From assembly GCF_013423955.1 (NCBI RefSeq), contig NZ_JACCKX010000001.1:1178001-1242000 (forward strand): a stretch of 64,000 nucleotides of DNA. Reading direction: 5' to 3'. Position numbers and translations under genes: made by a program. The notes beneath the pieces were generated by a model. It worked only from the letters and a program-made list of their open reading frames with translations, made no database searches and had not been told where the DNA came from. Origin of the DNA: Ottowia beijingensis. GTDB taxonomy: Bacteria; Pseudomonadota; Gammaproteobacteria; Burkholderiales; Burkholderiaceae_C. How positions within the stretch are numbered: the first letter of the stretch is position 1; each line of letters starts with the position of its first letter. Below, one piece after another: positions 12,060-24,130 of this stretch.

Positions 12060-12194
12060 ACACACCGATACCCTCACGCCGCGCGCGGGTGCCGCACGGC
12101 TTGAAGTCGCGCCCCGCGGCCTACAATTTCGGCCCTGCGCGCGCAGAGCGCCTTCGCCCCCGAAAGCGCCGCGCCGCCCGACTTCTGGATCCCC

Positions 12195-13349
<1,155 letters not shown>

Positions 13350-13375
13350 TACGTACTTGCTTTCAAGGATGACGA

Positions 13376-13458
13376 ATGACCAATGACTTCGCTGCGCTTC
13401 AATGACAAAGAAGACATTTGCCGTTTGTCATGCGGCGCCAGCCGCGGTCATTGGTCAT
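13376..13458. repeat. Nested inverted repeat downstream of htrA
   Basis: ATGACCAATGAC at 13376-13387 pairs perfectly with GTCATTGGTCAT at 13447-13458. Inside it ATGACAAA at 13402-13409 pairs with TTTGTCAT at 13424-13431. The two-level stem lies in the convergent gap between htrA and tatC and could act as a transcript end; no T run is seen. Confidence 0.6.
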
Positions 13459-13518
13459 CGCTTGAACCGCGACACGGCATGAGGCGCTCGGCCCGCGCAG
13501 AGGGCACAGAGGGCACAT

Positions 13519-13578
13519 ATACCCCCACCATGCCGGCCGCCAGCGCCCGTCAACAGGGCGCTAGAGGCACATACTCCC
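13519..13578 (-). repeat. Paired-box element 1 (GGGAGTAT x2, 52 bp apart)
   Basis: Seen on the minus strand. ATACTCCC at 13571-13578 is a perfect box; ATACCCCC at 13519-13526 is a degenerate one, 52 bp away. Between them lies the hairpin CAGCGCCC-GTCAACA-GGGCGCT at 13541-13562. It lies between the convergent htrA and tatC. Confidence 0.7.
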
Positions 13579-13621
13579 TTATATTTTCATCCGGGCGCTG
13601 AAACGCCCGCGCTGCCGGCGC

Positions 13622-14424
13622 TCAGGTCTTGGCGGCCGGTTCGGCCTCGTCCTCGGGCCGCTTGGTGTGCTTGATGAACAGCCGCGCCGCCCAGATGCCG
13701 ACCTCGTACAAGAGGCACATGGGAATGGCCAGCGCCAGCTGCGACACCACGTCGGGCGGCGTGACGATGGCGGCGATGACGAAGGCCAGCACGATGAAGT
13801 AGCCGCGGAAGCTCTTGAGCTGCTCGATGCTCACCACGCCCAGGCGCGCCAGCACCACCACGGCGATCGGCACCTCGAACGCCATGCCGAAGGCCAGGAA
13901 CATGGTCAGCACGAAGCTGAGATAGGCCTCGATGTCCGGCGCCGCCGTCACGCTTTGCGGCGCGAACTTCTGGATGGTCGAGAACACCGTGCCGAACACG
14001 AAGTAATAGCTGAACGCCACGCCGACGAAGAACAGGATGGTGCTGGACACCACCAGCGGCAGCACCAGCTTCTTCTCGTGCGAATACAGCCCCGGCGCCA
14101 CGAAGGCCCACACCTGGTACAGCACCACCGGCAGCGCGATCAGGAAGGCGGCCATCAGCAGCACCTTGATCGGCACCATGAAGGGCGAGATGACCGAGGT
14201 GGCGATCACCGTCGCCCCTTGGGCAGGTGCGCCACCAGCGGCGCGGCCAGCAGGTCGTACAGCGAGTTCGCGCCCGGGTAGATCGCCAGCACCACCGCCA
14301 CCACGCCGATGGCCACGACGGAGCGGATCAGCCGATCGCGCAGCTCCATGAGGTGCGTGACGAAGGGCTGCTCGGTGCCGGCCAGTTCGTCTTCGGGGTC
14401 GGTCTTGGGCTTGGGATCGGTCAT
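13622..14424 (-). CDS. tatC: TatC, twin-arginine translocase receptor subunit (one frame break)
   Basis: The six-span membrane subunit that recognises twin-arginine signal peptides. The start at 14424 reads MTDPKPKTDPEDELAG, then the conserved cytoplasmic motif TEQPFVTHLMELRDRLIRS. The frame breaks near 14215: LVAHLPKG should continue ATVIATSVISPF, needing one base. Helices LLMAAFLIALPVVLYQVWAF and the rest follow; the tail is acidic. Repaired length is 267 residues. It ends the tatABC group, which probably serves the Tat-type Rieske protein among others. Confidence 0.95.
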
Positions 14425-14555
14425 GGAACAGCGATTGTCGCCTGTGTGGCGATGACAAGATGACTTGGCCTTTGGCGCGGCCTCGATGACGGAATGACTT
14501 GCGCTGCCCGAGCCCGAGGTGCCGTCACCGAAGGCCGCGGGCCGGGGTCATGTCG

Positions 14556-15041
14556 TCATTTGGGCTTCGGGCGATAGCGGGCCACCCGTGCCGCACCCGA
14601 CTGCACCTGCCGGCGCACGCCGTGGCGCGCCTTGTACCACTGCGGCGTGGCGCCGCGCTTGAGGCGCCAGTTCTTGTTGGGGCGGCGGTATTCGGGCGGC
14701 GGCGGCTCCCAGGTGGAGGACGTGGTGCTGCCGTCGCTGCTGCTGCCCGCGCCTTCCAGGCCCGCGGTGACGTCGGACCAGTCCTTCTCGAAGTCGGCCT
14801 TGGTGGAGTAGATGCCTTTTTCAACCTCGCGGCCGGCTTCTTCCACCGATTCCTTCATCTTCTTGAGTTCGTCCAGGTCCATGGCGCGGTTGACCTCGGC
14901 CTTGACGTCGGACACGTAGCGCTGCGCCTTGCCCAGCAGCGTGCCCACCGTGCGGGCCACGCGCGGCAGCTTCTCGGGGCCGATGACGATCAGCGCCACG
15001 GCGCCGATCAGCGCCATCTTGGAAATGCCAAGGTCAAGCAT
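14556..15041 (-). CDS. tatB: TatB, twin-arginine translocase subunit
   Basis: A 161-residue protein with an N-terminal span starting [20 protein letters not shown], the GPEKLPR motif of the hinge, and an amphipathic helix [21 protein letters not shown] long acidic coiled region and a basic tail follow. TatB passes substrate from TatC to the TatA pore. It lies between tatA and tatC. Confidence 0.95.
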   Translation of the reverse strand: MLDLGISKMALIGAVALIVIGPEKLPRVARTVGTLLGKAQRYVSDVKAEVNRAMDLDELKKMKESVEEAGREVEKGIYSTKADFEKDWSDVTAGLEGAGSSSDGSTTSSTWEPPPPEYRRPNKNWRLKRGATPQWYKARHGVRRQVQSGAARVARYRPKPK

Positions 15042-15122
15042 GGATGGGAATCTCTAACCCGCAGCGGCACCGCGCTCGCGCGGCAACTGCTCGATTCGGC
15101 CGCAGACCGAATCGAGGGTGCG

Positions 15123-15359
15123 TCAGGATTTTTCCTTGGCCTGCACGTCGATGGTTTCCTTGGCCGCGGCGGCGTTGGTCACCTGGCCGGCGGGCGGCTG
15201 GTTGGCATCGGCCTCGGCGGCGCCGTCCTTCATGCCGTCCTTGAAGCCCTTGACGGCGCCGCCCAGGTCGGAGCCGATGTTCTTGAGTTTCTTGGTGCCG
15301 AAGATCATGACCACGATCAGCAGAACGATCAGCCAGTGCCAGATGGAAAAGGTACCCAT
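15123..15359 (-). CDS. tatA: TatA, twin-arginine translocase pore subunit
   Basis: A 78-residue protein opening [20 protein letters not shown], a single membrane span, then [20 protein letters not shown], the amphipathic helix that lines the translocation site. The tail is charged and variable. It is first in tatABC and follows hinT by about 90 bases. Confidence 0.95.
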   Translation of the reverse strand: MGTFSIWHWLIVLLIVVMIFGTKKLKNIGSDLGGAVKGFKDGMKDGAAEADANQPPAGQVTNAAAAKETIDVQAKEKS

Positions 15360-15448
15360 GGTGTTGCTCCTTGCGCCGGTGAAAGATTTGGCGCGGTTGA
15401 TTCGATTTTAGACGGTGGGGGTGCTCGGGGTTCCTTGCGGCCTCAGGG

Positions 15449-15817
15449 TCAACCCTTCAGCCACGGGCGCGGGCCGCCCATCACGTGCATGTGCAGGTGG
15501 TGCACCTCCTGCCCGCCCTGGGCGCCGGTGTTCACCACGATGCGGAAGCCGCCATCCGGATAGGGCTCGCAGCCCCGCTCCAGCGCCAATTTGGGCGCCA
15601 GCGCCATGATGCGGCCCAGCAGCGCCTCGTGCTCAGGGCCCACGTGCGCCATCGACGCGATGTGCGCCTTGGGCACGATCAGAAAGTGCACCGGCGCCCA
15701 GGGGTTGATGTCGTGGAAGGCGTACAGCTCATCGTCCTCGTACACCTTTTTCGACGGAATCTGTCCGGCAACGATCTTGCAGAAGATGCAGGCCGGGTCT
15801 TGTGGGTGGGTGGTCAT
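15449..15817 (-). CDS. hinT: HinT-like HIT-family nucleotide hydrolase
   Basis: A 122-residue histidine-triad protein that hydrolyses AMP-linked substrates. It opens with CIFCKIVAGQIPSKKVYEDD, and the catalytic triad is in VHHLHMHVMGG near the C-terminus. The start at ATG 15817 (MTTHPQDPACIFC) is preferred over an upstream ATG because family proteins begin close to the CIFC motif. It lies upstream of tatA, the usual position in this order. Confidence 0.93.
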   Translation of the reverse strand: MTTHPQDPACIFCKIVAGQIPSKKVYEDDELYAFHDINPWAPVHFLIVPKAHIASMAHVGPEHEALLGRIMALAPKLALERGCEPYPDGGFRIVVNTGAQGGQEVHHLHMHVMGGPRPWLKG

Positions 15818-15840
15818 GCGGCAAAGCTTGGGTGAAGGGG

Positions 15841-16883
15841 TCAGCCCCGAGTATGGCGGACTTCCTCGACACTGGAGCACACGCCGATGTCGTCGTAATG
15901 CTGCGCCAGCCAGTACTGCCCGGCACCGCGCCCCAGCTCGAACAGGCGGCGCAGAAAGGCCATGTCGGCGCGCGCCTTGCTGGCCGCGCCGTGCTCGGCC
16001 AGCGCCGCGCCGCCGTCCACGCGGTGCAGCAGCACGTTCTTGTAGCGCTCGGGGTCCAGCCGGCCTTCGGCCAGCAGGCGCGAGACGAAGGCCATGGCGC
16101 GCATCTCGGCCAGCAGCGGCGCGTTGAAGGTGATCTCGTTCACGCGCTCCATGATGTCGGCCGCGCTGGCGCCGGGGGTGTGGCTCGATTCGATGGGGTT
16201 GATCTGCACCAGAATCACGTCGGCGCTCTTGGTCTCGTAGATCAGCGGGTAAATGGCGGGGTTGCCCGAATATCCGCCGTCCCAGTAGTACTCGCCCTCC
16301 ACCTGCACCGCCTGGAACAGGGTGGGCAGGCAGGCCGAGGCCATCACCGCGTCAACCGACAGGCGTTTGCCGCTGAAAATTTCACCACGCCCGGTGCGCA
16401 CGTTGGTGGCGGCCACGAAGACCTTCATGCTCCGCGTGCGCGGCGGGCGCGCCAGCAGCTCGAAATCAACCTCGCGCTTGAGCAGGTCGCGCAACGGGTT
16501 GAGCCCAAAGGGGTTGGCCTGGTAGGGCGAAAACCATTGCGCGAACCACGAGCCCATGGCCTGCGTCGCGGCCAGCGGCAGGCCGCTGGTGAAGGCGCCC
16601 ATCACGCCCACGCCGTCCCAAAGCGCGACAGCGCCGCGCGCGCGGCCTCGTTCACGTCCTGGCCGCGCTGGCCGTCGGCGCGGGCACGCGCCAGCGCGTG
16701 CGCCAGCACCACGGCGTTCATGGCGCCGGCGCTGGTGCCGCTGGCGGCCTCGAAGCGCACGCGCCCGTCTTCCAGCAGCGCGTCGAGCACGCCCCAGGTG
16801 AAGGCGCCGTGCGAGCCACCGCCCTGCAGGGCCAGGTTCACGGTCTTGTGGGCCGCAGGGCGGCCATTGCCATTCTTTGCCAT
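15841..16883 (-). CDS. Patatin-like phospholipase (one frame break)
   Basis: A serine acyl hydrolase of the bacterial patatin family. The oxyanion motif is in LALQGGGSHGAFTWGVL, the nucleophile serine in GTSAGAMNA, and the catalytic aspartate in YYWDGGYSGNPA. The frame breaks near 16617: ALSRFGTAW should run into LWDGVGVMGAFTSG with one added base. Repaired length is 347 residues. The C-terminal region includes helical segments ending at EEVRHTRG. The lipid substrate is unknown. The gene sits between the DUF4870-like gene and hinT, an uncommon addition to an otherwise conserved row. Confidence 0.88.
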
Positions 16884-16982
16884 GTTCTTGTTCGGTGCTT
16901 GAAGCGTCGCCGGCGGCCCTTGTGAACCGTGGCCGCCGGCGAGCGAGGGGACAGGGCCGCCGACGCGGCCCGAGGGAAAGGT

Positions 16983-17398
16983 TTACGCGATCACCGCGCG
17001 GCCGGCGTTCATGCGCACCATGCCCTTGACGATGCGGTAGAGGAACCAGATCGAAATGACGATCCAGGCCGGGTTGAACAGGAACAGGCCCAGCAGGAAG
17101 AACGGAAAGGTGACCAGGTACAGCACGCCGGCCCACAGCACCGAGCGGATGCGCCACTTGAAATGGCTCTCCTGCCAGGTGCCGGCGGCGTCGTCCTTCT
17201 TCACCAGGTCCATCACCAGCGCGATGATGAGCAGCGCGATGCTGACCTGCGCGCCGGGCACCACGGCGGCCACGGCCACGATCAGGTGCAGGACGTAGCT
17301 GACCCAGCCCCAGGTCTTGAACGAATCGGCGGCCCGGCCGCCACCGCGGTGCCGCGGCCGTTGATGGGTTCCACGTCAATGATGTCGTTGTTGCGCAT
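16983..17398 (-). CDS. Small multi-span membrane protein, DUF4870-like (one frame break)
   Basis: Read from ATG 17398 (MRNNDIIDVEPINGRG) the frame breaks near 17340; one added G restores DSFKTWGWVSYVLHLIVAV and gives 138 residues. Three or four hydrophobic spans follow, including VSIALLIIALVMDLV and LYLVTFPFFLLGLFLFNPAW, with a polar loop KKDDAAGTWQESHFKWRI. This layout and the W-x(2)-SHF-x-W pattern resemble DUF4870 proteins. The function is unknown. It is commonly found next to hisE in Burkholderiales, as here, 23 bases downstream. Confidence 0.75.
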
Positions 17399-17421
17399 GA
17401 GCCAGCTCCTTTCAGTGCGGT

Positions 17422-17784
17422 TCATTCAGCCTCGCGCTCGCGCACCTTGCGCAGCGCTTTTTCTTCTATGCCTGAGAGTCCCTCGCGGCGCGCCAGTTCC
17501 GCCACCACGTCGGCGGCGGACAGGCCGTAATGCGCCAGCGCCACCATGCCGTGGAACCACAGGTCGGCCATCTCGGCGACGATCTTCTCGCGCGGGCCGC
17601 CGTGGTCGGCGTCCTTGGCGGCCATCACCACCTCGGTGGCTTCCTCGCCGATCTTCTTCAGGAAAGCGTCCGGCCCCTTGTGCAGCAGGCGCGCGACGTA
17701 GCTCTTGTCGGGGTCGCCGCCAGCGGAAGGCTTGCGGCTGTCGATGACGGCCGTGAGGCGCGCCAGGGTGTCGTCAGAGGACAT
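17422..17784 (-). CDS. hisE: HisE, phosphoribosyl-ATP pyrophosphatase
   Basis: A 120-residue MazG-fold enzyme catalysing the second step of histidine synthesis, PR-ATP to PR-AMP. The helical core has [20 protein letters not shown] and [12 protein letters not shown] with the acidic metal ligands, and [18 protein letters not shown]. HisE and HisI are separate proteins here, the usual state in betaproteobacteria. It starts 6 bases after hisI. Confidence 0.95.
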   Translation of the reverse strand: MSSDDTLARLTAVIDSRKPSAGGDPDKSYVARLLHKGPDAFLKKIGEEATEVVMAAKDADHGGPREKIVAEMADLWFHGMVALAHYGLSAADVVAELARREGLSGIEEKALRKVREREAE

Positions 17785-17790
17785 AGGTCG

Positions 17791-18180
17791 TTATTTGTAG
17801 ATCGACTCGGGATCTTTCAAGACCGGCTCCACCGCCTGCCAGGCGCCGTCCTTCAGCACGCTGAAGAAGCAGCTGTGGCGCCCCGTGTGGCAGGCGATGC
17901 CGGGCTCGTGCCCGAGCTGCGTCACCTTCAGCAGCACCACGTCGGCATCGCAGTCGATGCGGACTTCGTGCACCGTCTGCACGTGGCCCGACTCCTCGCC
18001 CTTGAACCAGAGCTTGCCGCGCGAGCGGCTGTAGTACACGGCGCGGCCCAGCTCGGCGGTCTTCTGCAGCGCCTCGCGGTTCATCCAGGCGAACATCAGC
18101 ACGTCGCCCGTGCCCTGCTCCTGCGCGATCACGGGCACCAGGCCCTGCGCGTCCCACTTCACTTCGTCGAGCCAGTTCAT
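17791..18180 (-). CDS. hisI: HisI, phosphoribosyl-AMP cyclohydrolase
   Basis: A 129-residue metal-dependent enzyme that opens the purine ring of PR-AMP, step three of histidine synthesis. Signature segments are [22 protein letters not shown], the metal-binding [11 protein letters not shown] and [10 protein letters not shown] with the zinc cysteine. Unlike the usual order it does not follow hisF directly: gdhA and 390 bases of repeat-bearing DNA lie between. Confidence 0.95.
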   Translation of the reverse strand: MNWLDEVKWDAQGLVPVIAQEQGTGDVLMFAWMNREALQKTAELGRAVYYSRSRGKLWFKGEESGHVQTVHEVRIDCDADVVLLKVTQLGHEPGIACHTGRHSCFFSVLKDGAWQAVEPVLKDPESIYK

Positions 18181-18280
18181 GTCCGCATTGTCGGTGATTC
18201 AGATGACGCGGCCGGCAAGCCGCGGCAGCGCCGCGGTCAGGTTGCCAGCAGGCAGTGCGCGCAGGCACACATCAAACATG

Positions 18281-18341
18281 GGGAGTATGCAGCGTTAGCG
18301 ACCGTCTACTGGGCGCTGGCAGCCGCTATACAGGGGAGTAT
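18281..18341 (+). repeat. Paired-box element 2 (GGGAGTAT x2, 53 bp apart)
   Basis: Perfect boxes at 18281-18288 and 18334-18341. Between them the stem is weaker than in the other copies (AGCG at 18291 against CGCT near 18314), but the segment GGGCGCTGGCAGCCGCTATA keeps the family right flank. It lies upstream of hisI. Confidence 0.75.
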
Positions 18342-18396
18342 ATGGCCACATGGCCGTCCAGAGTGTGCCCGCAGACGCACGGCATCGGGTGCCATC

Positions 18397-18510
18397 CGTC
18401 GGAATCGCTGCGCGGTTCCGACCTACCCGGCTTGCTGAATCCATCGGGATCGAATGGCCGCGGAGCAGGCCACGCCAGCGATCGCCATGGCCGGGCTTGC
18501 ACCGGCCATC
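18397..18510. repeat. Two REP-like palindromes between gdhA and hisI
   Basis: GTCGGAATCGCTGCGCGGTT at 18398 onward closes with CCGAC (the GTCGGAA-TTCCGAC type), and CATGGCCGGGCTTGCACCGG closing with CCATC lies at 18486-18510 (the GTGGCCGGACC-GGCCAC type). Both types recur, next to a transposase at 61.5-62.1 kb and at 35683 and 63274 respectively. The remainder of the 18181-18569 gap shows no gene. Confidence 0.65.
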
Positions 18511-18569
18511 GGCGATGCCCCTCGAGGGGGTGGCGAAACAACGCGAAGCGTGTGCAGCCTGGGGGTGGG

Positions 18570-19897
18570 CTACAGCACGCCCTGCGCCAGCATGGCGTCG
18601 GCGATCTTCACGAAGCCGGCGATGTTGGCGCCTTCCACGTAATTCACCGTGCCGTCGCTGCGCTCGCCGTGGCGAACGCAGTTGCCGTGGATGTCCTTCA
18701 TGATCTCGTGCAGGCGCAGGTCGACCTCGCTGTGCGTCCACGACAGGCGCATGGCGTTCTGGCTCATCTCCAGGCCCGAAGTGGCCACGCCGCCGGCGTT
18801 GCTGGCCTTGCCGGGTGCGTACAGCGTGCCGGCCTCGAGGAAGCAGTCCACCGCCTCCAGCGTGCTGGGCATGTTGGCGCCCTCGGCCACGCACACCACG
18901 CCGTTGGCGATCAAATGCCTGGCGTCTTCGGCGTCCAGCTCGTTCTGCGTGGCGCAGGGCAGCGCGATATCGACCGGCACGTGCCAGGGGCGCTTGCCGG
19001 CCTCGAACTTCAGCTTGTGCTGCTTGGCAAAATCCTTCAGGCGGCCGCGCTGCACGTTCTTGAAATCCATCACGTCCTGCAGCATGCCTTCGCTCAGGCC
19101 GCCCTCGCACACCAGGGTGCCATCGGAGTCGGACAGGGTGACGACCTTGGCGCCCAGCTCCATCGCCTTGGCGGCGGCGTACTGCGCCACGTTGCCCGAG
19201 CCGGAGATGCTCACGGCCCGGTCCTCGAAGCCCATCTGCTTGCGCCGCAGCATCTCCTGCGCGAAGTACACCGTGCCGTAGCCAGTGGCCTCGGGCCGCA
19301 TCAGGCTGCCGCCGTAGGCGATGCCCTTGCCGGTGAACACGCTGCCGGCATCGTTGCTCAGCTTCTTCATCATGCCGGCCATGAAGCCGACCTCGCGCGC
19401 GCCCACGCCGATGTCGCCGGCGGGCACGTCGGTGTCGGCGCCCAGGTGGCGGTACAGCTCGGCCATCAGCGCCTGGCAGAAGCGCATCACCTCGCCGTCG
19501 CTCTTGCCCTTGGGATCGAAGTCGGAGCCGCCCTTGCCGCCGCCCATGGGCAGCGTGGTCAGCGCGTTCTTGAAGGTCTGCTCGAAAGCCAGAAACTTGA
19601 GGATCGACTGGTTCACGCTGGGGTGAAAGCGCATGCCGCCCTTGTAGGGGCCGATGGCCATGCTGTGCTGCACGCGGAAGGCGCGGTTGACCTGCGTCTT
19701 GCCCTTGTCGTCGACCCAGGCGACGCGGAACTGGATCACGCGGTCGGGCTCGCACAGGCGCTCCAGCAGGCCGTGTTCGCGGTACCTGGGGTGCTTCTCC
19801 AGAAACGGCCACAGCGACATCATCACTTCACGCACCGCCTGCAGGAACTCTGGCTGAAGGGGTCGCGCTGCTCGATCTGGCGCAGGAATTCATTCAT
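18570..19897 (-). CDS. gdhA: GdhA, NADP-type glutamate dehydrogenase (one frame break)
   Basis: It catalyses reductive amination of 2-oxoglutarate with ammonia. From ATG 19897 the protein opens MNEFLRQIEQRDPF, then breaks near 19860; one C restores QPEFLQAVREVMMSLWPFL. The glutamate-binding PMGGGKGGSDFDPKGKS with the catalytic lysine, GVGAREVGFMAGMMKK and the nucleotide-fold SGSGNVAQYAA follow. At 442 residues it matches the hexameric bacterial class. With gltBD in the same window it gives both routes of ammonia assimilation. Its place between hisF and hisI is atypical and repeats border it. Confidence 0.95.
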
Positions 19898-20099
19898 GCT
19901 GGCGGATGTCTTCAATGGGGGCTCCTTCGATGGGTTCGGCATGGCCATCGGCTCAGCAGACGATCATGCACCAAGTCCTCCCTGCGTTTCCTGACGGAAG
20001 ACAAAGGGCGGACGCTTTGTTTTTGATAGCGACCGGCGCTGTCTGGCGGTTGGCCAGGGGCTTATTTTGACGCAAAAAGCAGCAGCACCAGCCGCCGCG
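19898..20099. other. Intergenic gap between gdhA and hisF with a repeat fragment
   Basis: TTTTTGATAGCGACCGGCGCTGT around 20020-20044 resembles the AT-rich GATAGC/GGCGC repeat. Elsewhere in the gap I see no gene and no convincing terminator. Confidence 0.45.
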
Positions 20100-20879
<780 letters not shown>

Positions 20880-20887
20880 GGTGTGGT

Positions 20888-21637
20888 TCAGGCGGGGTCG
20901 CCGTTCAGTTCGTCGGCGCGGGCCTGCGCGGCGGCGAAGTCGAGGTCGCCGGTGTAGATGGCGCGGCCGGCGATGACGCCCTCGACGCCCTCGTCTTCCA
21001 CCGCGCACAGCGCGTCGATGTCGGCCATGTTCGACAGGCCGCCCGAGGCGATGACCGGAATGGTGGAGGCCTGCGCCAGCTTCACGGTGGCATCGATGTT
21101 GATGCCGGACAGCATGCCGTCGCGGCCGATGTCGGTGTAGATGATACTGTCGACGCCCCAGTCCTCGAACTTCTTCGCCAGGTCGCCCACCTCGTGGCCG
21201 GTCATCTTGCTCCAGCCGTCGGTGGCCACCTTGCCGTCCTTGGCGTCGAGGCCGACGATGATGTGGCCGCCGAAAGCGGTGCAGGCGTCCTTCAGAAAGC
21301 CTGGGTTCTTCACCGCCGCCGTGCCGATGATGACGTAGCGCAGGCCGGCGTCGATGTACTTCTCGATCGTGTCCAGGTCGCGGATGCCGCCGCCCAGCTG
21401 CACCGGAATCTCGTCGCCCACGGCCTTCAGGATCGCCTTGATGGCCGCCAGGTTCTGCGGCTTGCCGGCGAAGGCGCCGTTCAAATCCACCAGGTGCAGG
21501 CGGCGCGCGCCCTGCGCCAGCCAGTGCGCGGCCATGTCGGCCGGGCTTTCGCTGAAGGTGGTGACCTGGTCCATGTCGCCCTGTTTCAGGCGCACGCAAT
21601 GCCCGTCTTTCAAGTCGATGGCGGGAATGATCAGCAT
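20888..21637 (-). CDS. hisA: HisA, ProFAR isomerase
   Basis: A 249-residue TIM barrel catalysing the Amadori rearrangement of ProFAR to PRFAR. It opens [17 protein letters not shown] with the catalytic aspartate; the second-half aspartate is in [12 protein letters not shown]. Phosphate loops QLGGGIRD and IASGGLSN are present. It lies between hisH and hisF in the conserved order. Confidence 0.96.
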   Translation of the reverse strand: MLIIPAIDLKDGHCVRLKQGDMDQVTTFSESPADMAAHWLAQGARRLHLVDLNGAFAGKPQNLAAIKAILKAVGDEIPVQLGGGIRDLDTIEKYIDAGLRYVIIGTAAVKNPGFLKDACTAFGGHIIVGLDAKDGKVATDGWSKMTGHEVGDLAKKFEDWGVDSIIYTDIGRDGMLSGINIDATVKLAQASTIPVIASGGLSNMADIDALCAVEDEGVEGVIAGRAIYTGDLDFAAAQARADELNGDPA

Positions 21638-21721
21638 GGTGAAATGTGGATGAATTGAGGCTCAGAGGCCGTGGATATTGCGCCAGCAGCTACTGATGTT
21701 GCAGCGATCGAGGGTGGTCGA

Positions 21722-22392
21722 TCAGGGGTTCCAATGCAGGAAGTTGCGGTACAGCGCCAAGCCCTGGTCGGCGCTCTTTCAGGGTGGAACTGGGTGGCAA
21801 AAATATTATCGCGTGCCACCGCCGAGGTAAAGCGCGCGCCGTACTCGGTTTCGCCCACGCTGTGACGTGGATCAAGCGGACGGGCGTAGAAGCTGTGCAC
21901 GAAGTAGAACCATTCGCCGTCGGGCACGCCGCCCCACACCGGGTGCGGGCGGCGTTGGTGCACGCGGTTCCAGCCCATCTGCGGCACCTTGTAGCGGCTG
22001 CCGTCGGGCGCGAGCTGGCCGGCCAGGTCGAACCGGATCACCTCGCCGGCGATCAGCCCCAGGCCCGGCGTGCCGGCGGCGGTGCGGCCTTCGGCGCTGT
22101 GGTCCAGCAGCATCTGCATGCCGACGCAGACGCCGAACAGCGGCTTGGTGGCCGCGGCCTCCAGCACCGATTCGAGCAGGCCGGATTCGCGCAGTTCGCG
22201 CATGCAGTCGGCCATGGCGCCCTGCCCTGGCAGCACCACGCGGTGGGCGTCGCGCACCTGCTGCGGGCTGCTGGTGATGACGGCGTTGACGTGCGTGTCG
22301 GTGGTCGCATGGATCACCGCCTGCGCCACCGAGCGCAGGTTGCCCATGCCGTAATCGACCACGGCCACCGTCTGGTTTACTACTGAATTCAT
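21722..22392 (-). CDS. hisH: HisH, glutaminase subunit of IGP synthase (one frame break)
   Basis: A class I glutamine amidotransferase that supplies ammonia to HisF. It opens with [18 protein letters not shown]; the cysteine nucleophile is in [15 protein letters not shown], and the His-Glu pair in ATQFHPE. The frame breaks near 21780, just after FHPE; one A restores [18 protein letters not shown] and a stop at 21722, giving 223 residues. Unrepaired, the frame would run on into hisA. Confidence 0.95.
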
Positions 22393-22436
22393 AGCTGATC
22401 GCGCTTGATGGATAAGCGCTGGAGGCCTATTTGACT
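22388..22436. repeat. AT-rich hairpin repeat between hisB and hisH
   Basis: ATAGCTGATCGCGCTTGATG, then GATAAGCGCTGGAGGCCTAT and TTGACTTA. This is the clearest full copy of the AATAGC family. Its right flank GCTGGAGGCCTATTTGA closely resembles the right flank of the paired-box element at 26597 (GCTGGCGGCCTGTATGA). Confidence 0.75.
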
Positions 22437-23035
22437 TATAAAACGCCCTTGGTCGAGGGCACGGTGCCGGCCATGCGCGGGTCGGGCGTGAGCGCCATGC
22501 GCAGCGCGCGGCCGAAGGCCTTGAAGATGGTCTCGGCCTGGTGGTGGGCGTTGATGCCCTTCAGGTTGTCGATGTGCAGCGTGACGTGGGCGTGGTTGAC
22601 GAAGCCCTGGAAGAACTCGTGGATCAACTGCGTGTCGAGCTGGCCGATCATGCCGGCGGTGAACTGGGCGTTCAGCGCCAAGCCGGGGCGGCCGGAGAAG
22701 TCCACCACCACGCGCGACAGCGCCTCGTCCAGCGGCACGTAGCTGTGGCCGTAGCGGGTCAGCCCCTTCTTGTCGCCCACGGCCTGGCGCACGGCCTGGC
22801 CGATGCAGATGCCCACGTCTTCCACGGTGTGGTGGCCGTCGATGTGCAGGTCGCCCTTGCACTGCACGTCGAGGTCGATCAGGCCGTGGCGCGCGATCTG
22901 GTCCAGCATGTGGTCGAAAAAGCCGATCCCGGTGGCCAGCTTCGACTGTCCGGTGCCGTCCAGGTTGAGGGTGACGGTGATCTTGGTCTCGGCAGTATCG
23001 CGCGAAACGGTGGCGGTGCGTGCTTCAATGGTCAT
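22436..23035 (-). CDS. hisB: HisB, imidazoleglycerol-phosphate dehydratase
   Basis: A 199-residue monofunctional dehydratase (no HolPase domain), as usual outside enterics. Manganese ligands are in [24 protein letters not shown] and [11 protein letters not shown]. The start overlaps the hisC stop by four bases, consistent with translational coupling. Confidence 0.96.
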   Translation of the reverse strand: MTIEARTATVSRDTAETKITVTLNLDGTGQSKLATGIGFFDHMLDQIARHGLIDLDVQCKGDLHIDGHHTVEDVGICIGQAVRQAVGDKKGLTRYGHSYVPLDEALSRVVVDFSGRPGLALNAQFTAGMIGQLDTQLIHEFFQGFVNHAHVTLHIDNLKGINAHHQAETIFKAFGRALRMALTPDPRMAGTVPSTKGVL

Positions 23036-24130
23036 AGCGAGGCTTCAAGCGCGGCCAGCATCTGCGCGTTCTCGTCGGCGGTGCCCACCGTGAGACGCAC
23101 GCAGTTGGCCAGCAGCGGGTGCATTTTAGAAACGTTCTTGATCAGGACGCGGCGCGCCTTCATGCCGTCGAACGCCTTCACGGCATCAGGCACGCGCACC
23201 AGCAGCATGTTGCCTTCGCTGGGGAAGGGCATCACCCCGGGCAGCCTGGCCAGCGCGTCGATCAGCCGGGCGCGCTCGGCGCGGATGTCGGCCGCCTGCG
23301 CCGCGAACACGTCGGCGTGCTCGATGGCGAACAGCGCGCATTCGGCGTTCAACACGCTGATGTTGTAGGGCGGGCGCACCTTGTCGATTTCGGCGATCAG
23401 GCCCGCATCGCCCAGCATGTAGCCGATGCGCACGCCCGCCAGGCCGAACTTGCTGAGGGTGCGCATGACAAGCACGTGGCGGTGCTTTTCCGGCGCGGCG
23501 CGTGCGTTCTCGATCCAGCTGCGCGCGGCGAAGGGCTGGTAGGCCTCGTCCATCACCACCAGGCCGCCCTGTGCGCCCTGCGCGGCGATCAGGCGCTCGA
23601 TCACGCCCGCGTCCCACAGCGTGCCCGTGGGGTTGTTGGGGTAGGCCAGGTACAGGATGGCAGGCTTGTGCTGGGCGATGGCGGCGAGCATCGCCGCCTC
23701 ATCCAGCGCGAAGTCGGCCGTGAGCGGCACGCCGTGGAAGGCCAGGCCCTGCAGTTGCGCGCTCATCGGGTACATCACGAAGCCCGGCACCGGCGCCACG
23801 ATGCTGGCGCCCGGAATGTCGCAGGCCATGGCCAGCAGGCTGATGAGCTCGTCCGAGCCGTTGCCCAGCATCAGCGACCAGCCTTCGGGCGGCTGCGCCC
23901 AGGCGTGCAGCGCGGCCTTCAGCTCGTCGACGCGCGCGCCGGGGTAGCGGTTGATGGCGACCTCGCCGAGGCGCCGGCCCAGTTCCGCCTGCAGTTCGGG
24001 CGGCAGACGATGGGGTTCTCCATCGCGTCCATCTTCAGCATGCCGGTCGAGTCCTGTACCGCGTAGGCGTGCATGGATTGCACGTCCTGGCGGATGCGGG
24101 CGAGGGGTTGGGGGCGGTGGTTTCAGTCAT
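23032..24130 (-). CDS. hisC: HisC, histidinol-phosphate aminotransferase (two frame breaks)
   Basis: A PLP enzyme of fold type I. The lysine that binds PLP is in [15 protein letters not shown], with [10 protein letters not shown] and [10 protein letters not shown] upstream of it. From ATG 24130 (MTETTAPNP) the frame breaks near 24105 (one C restores [14 protein letters not shown]) and again near 24022 (one C restores [15 protein letters not shown]). The repaired protein is 366 residues. The ATG overlaps the end of the upstream PIN-toxin gene by 8 bases, so hisC translation may be coupled to that accessory gene. Confidence 0.93.

Noticed and set aside
14499-15563. A plus-strand gene opposite tatB and tatA
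   Set aside because: It is a shadow frame; tatA and tatB are unmistakable on the minus strand.
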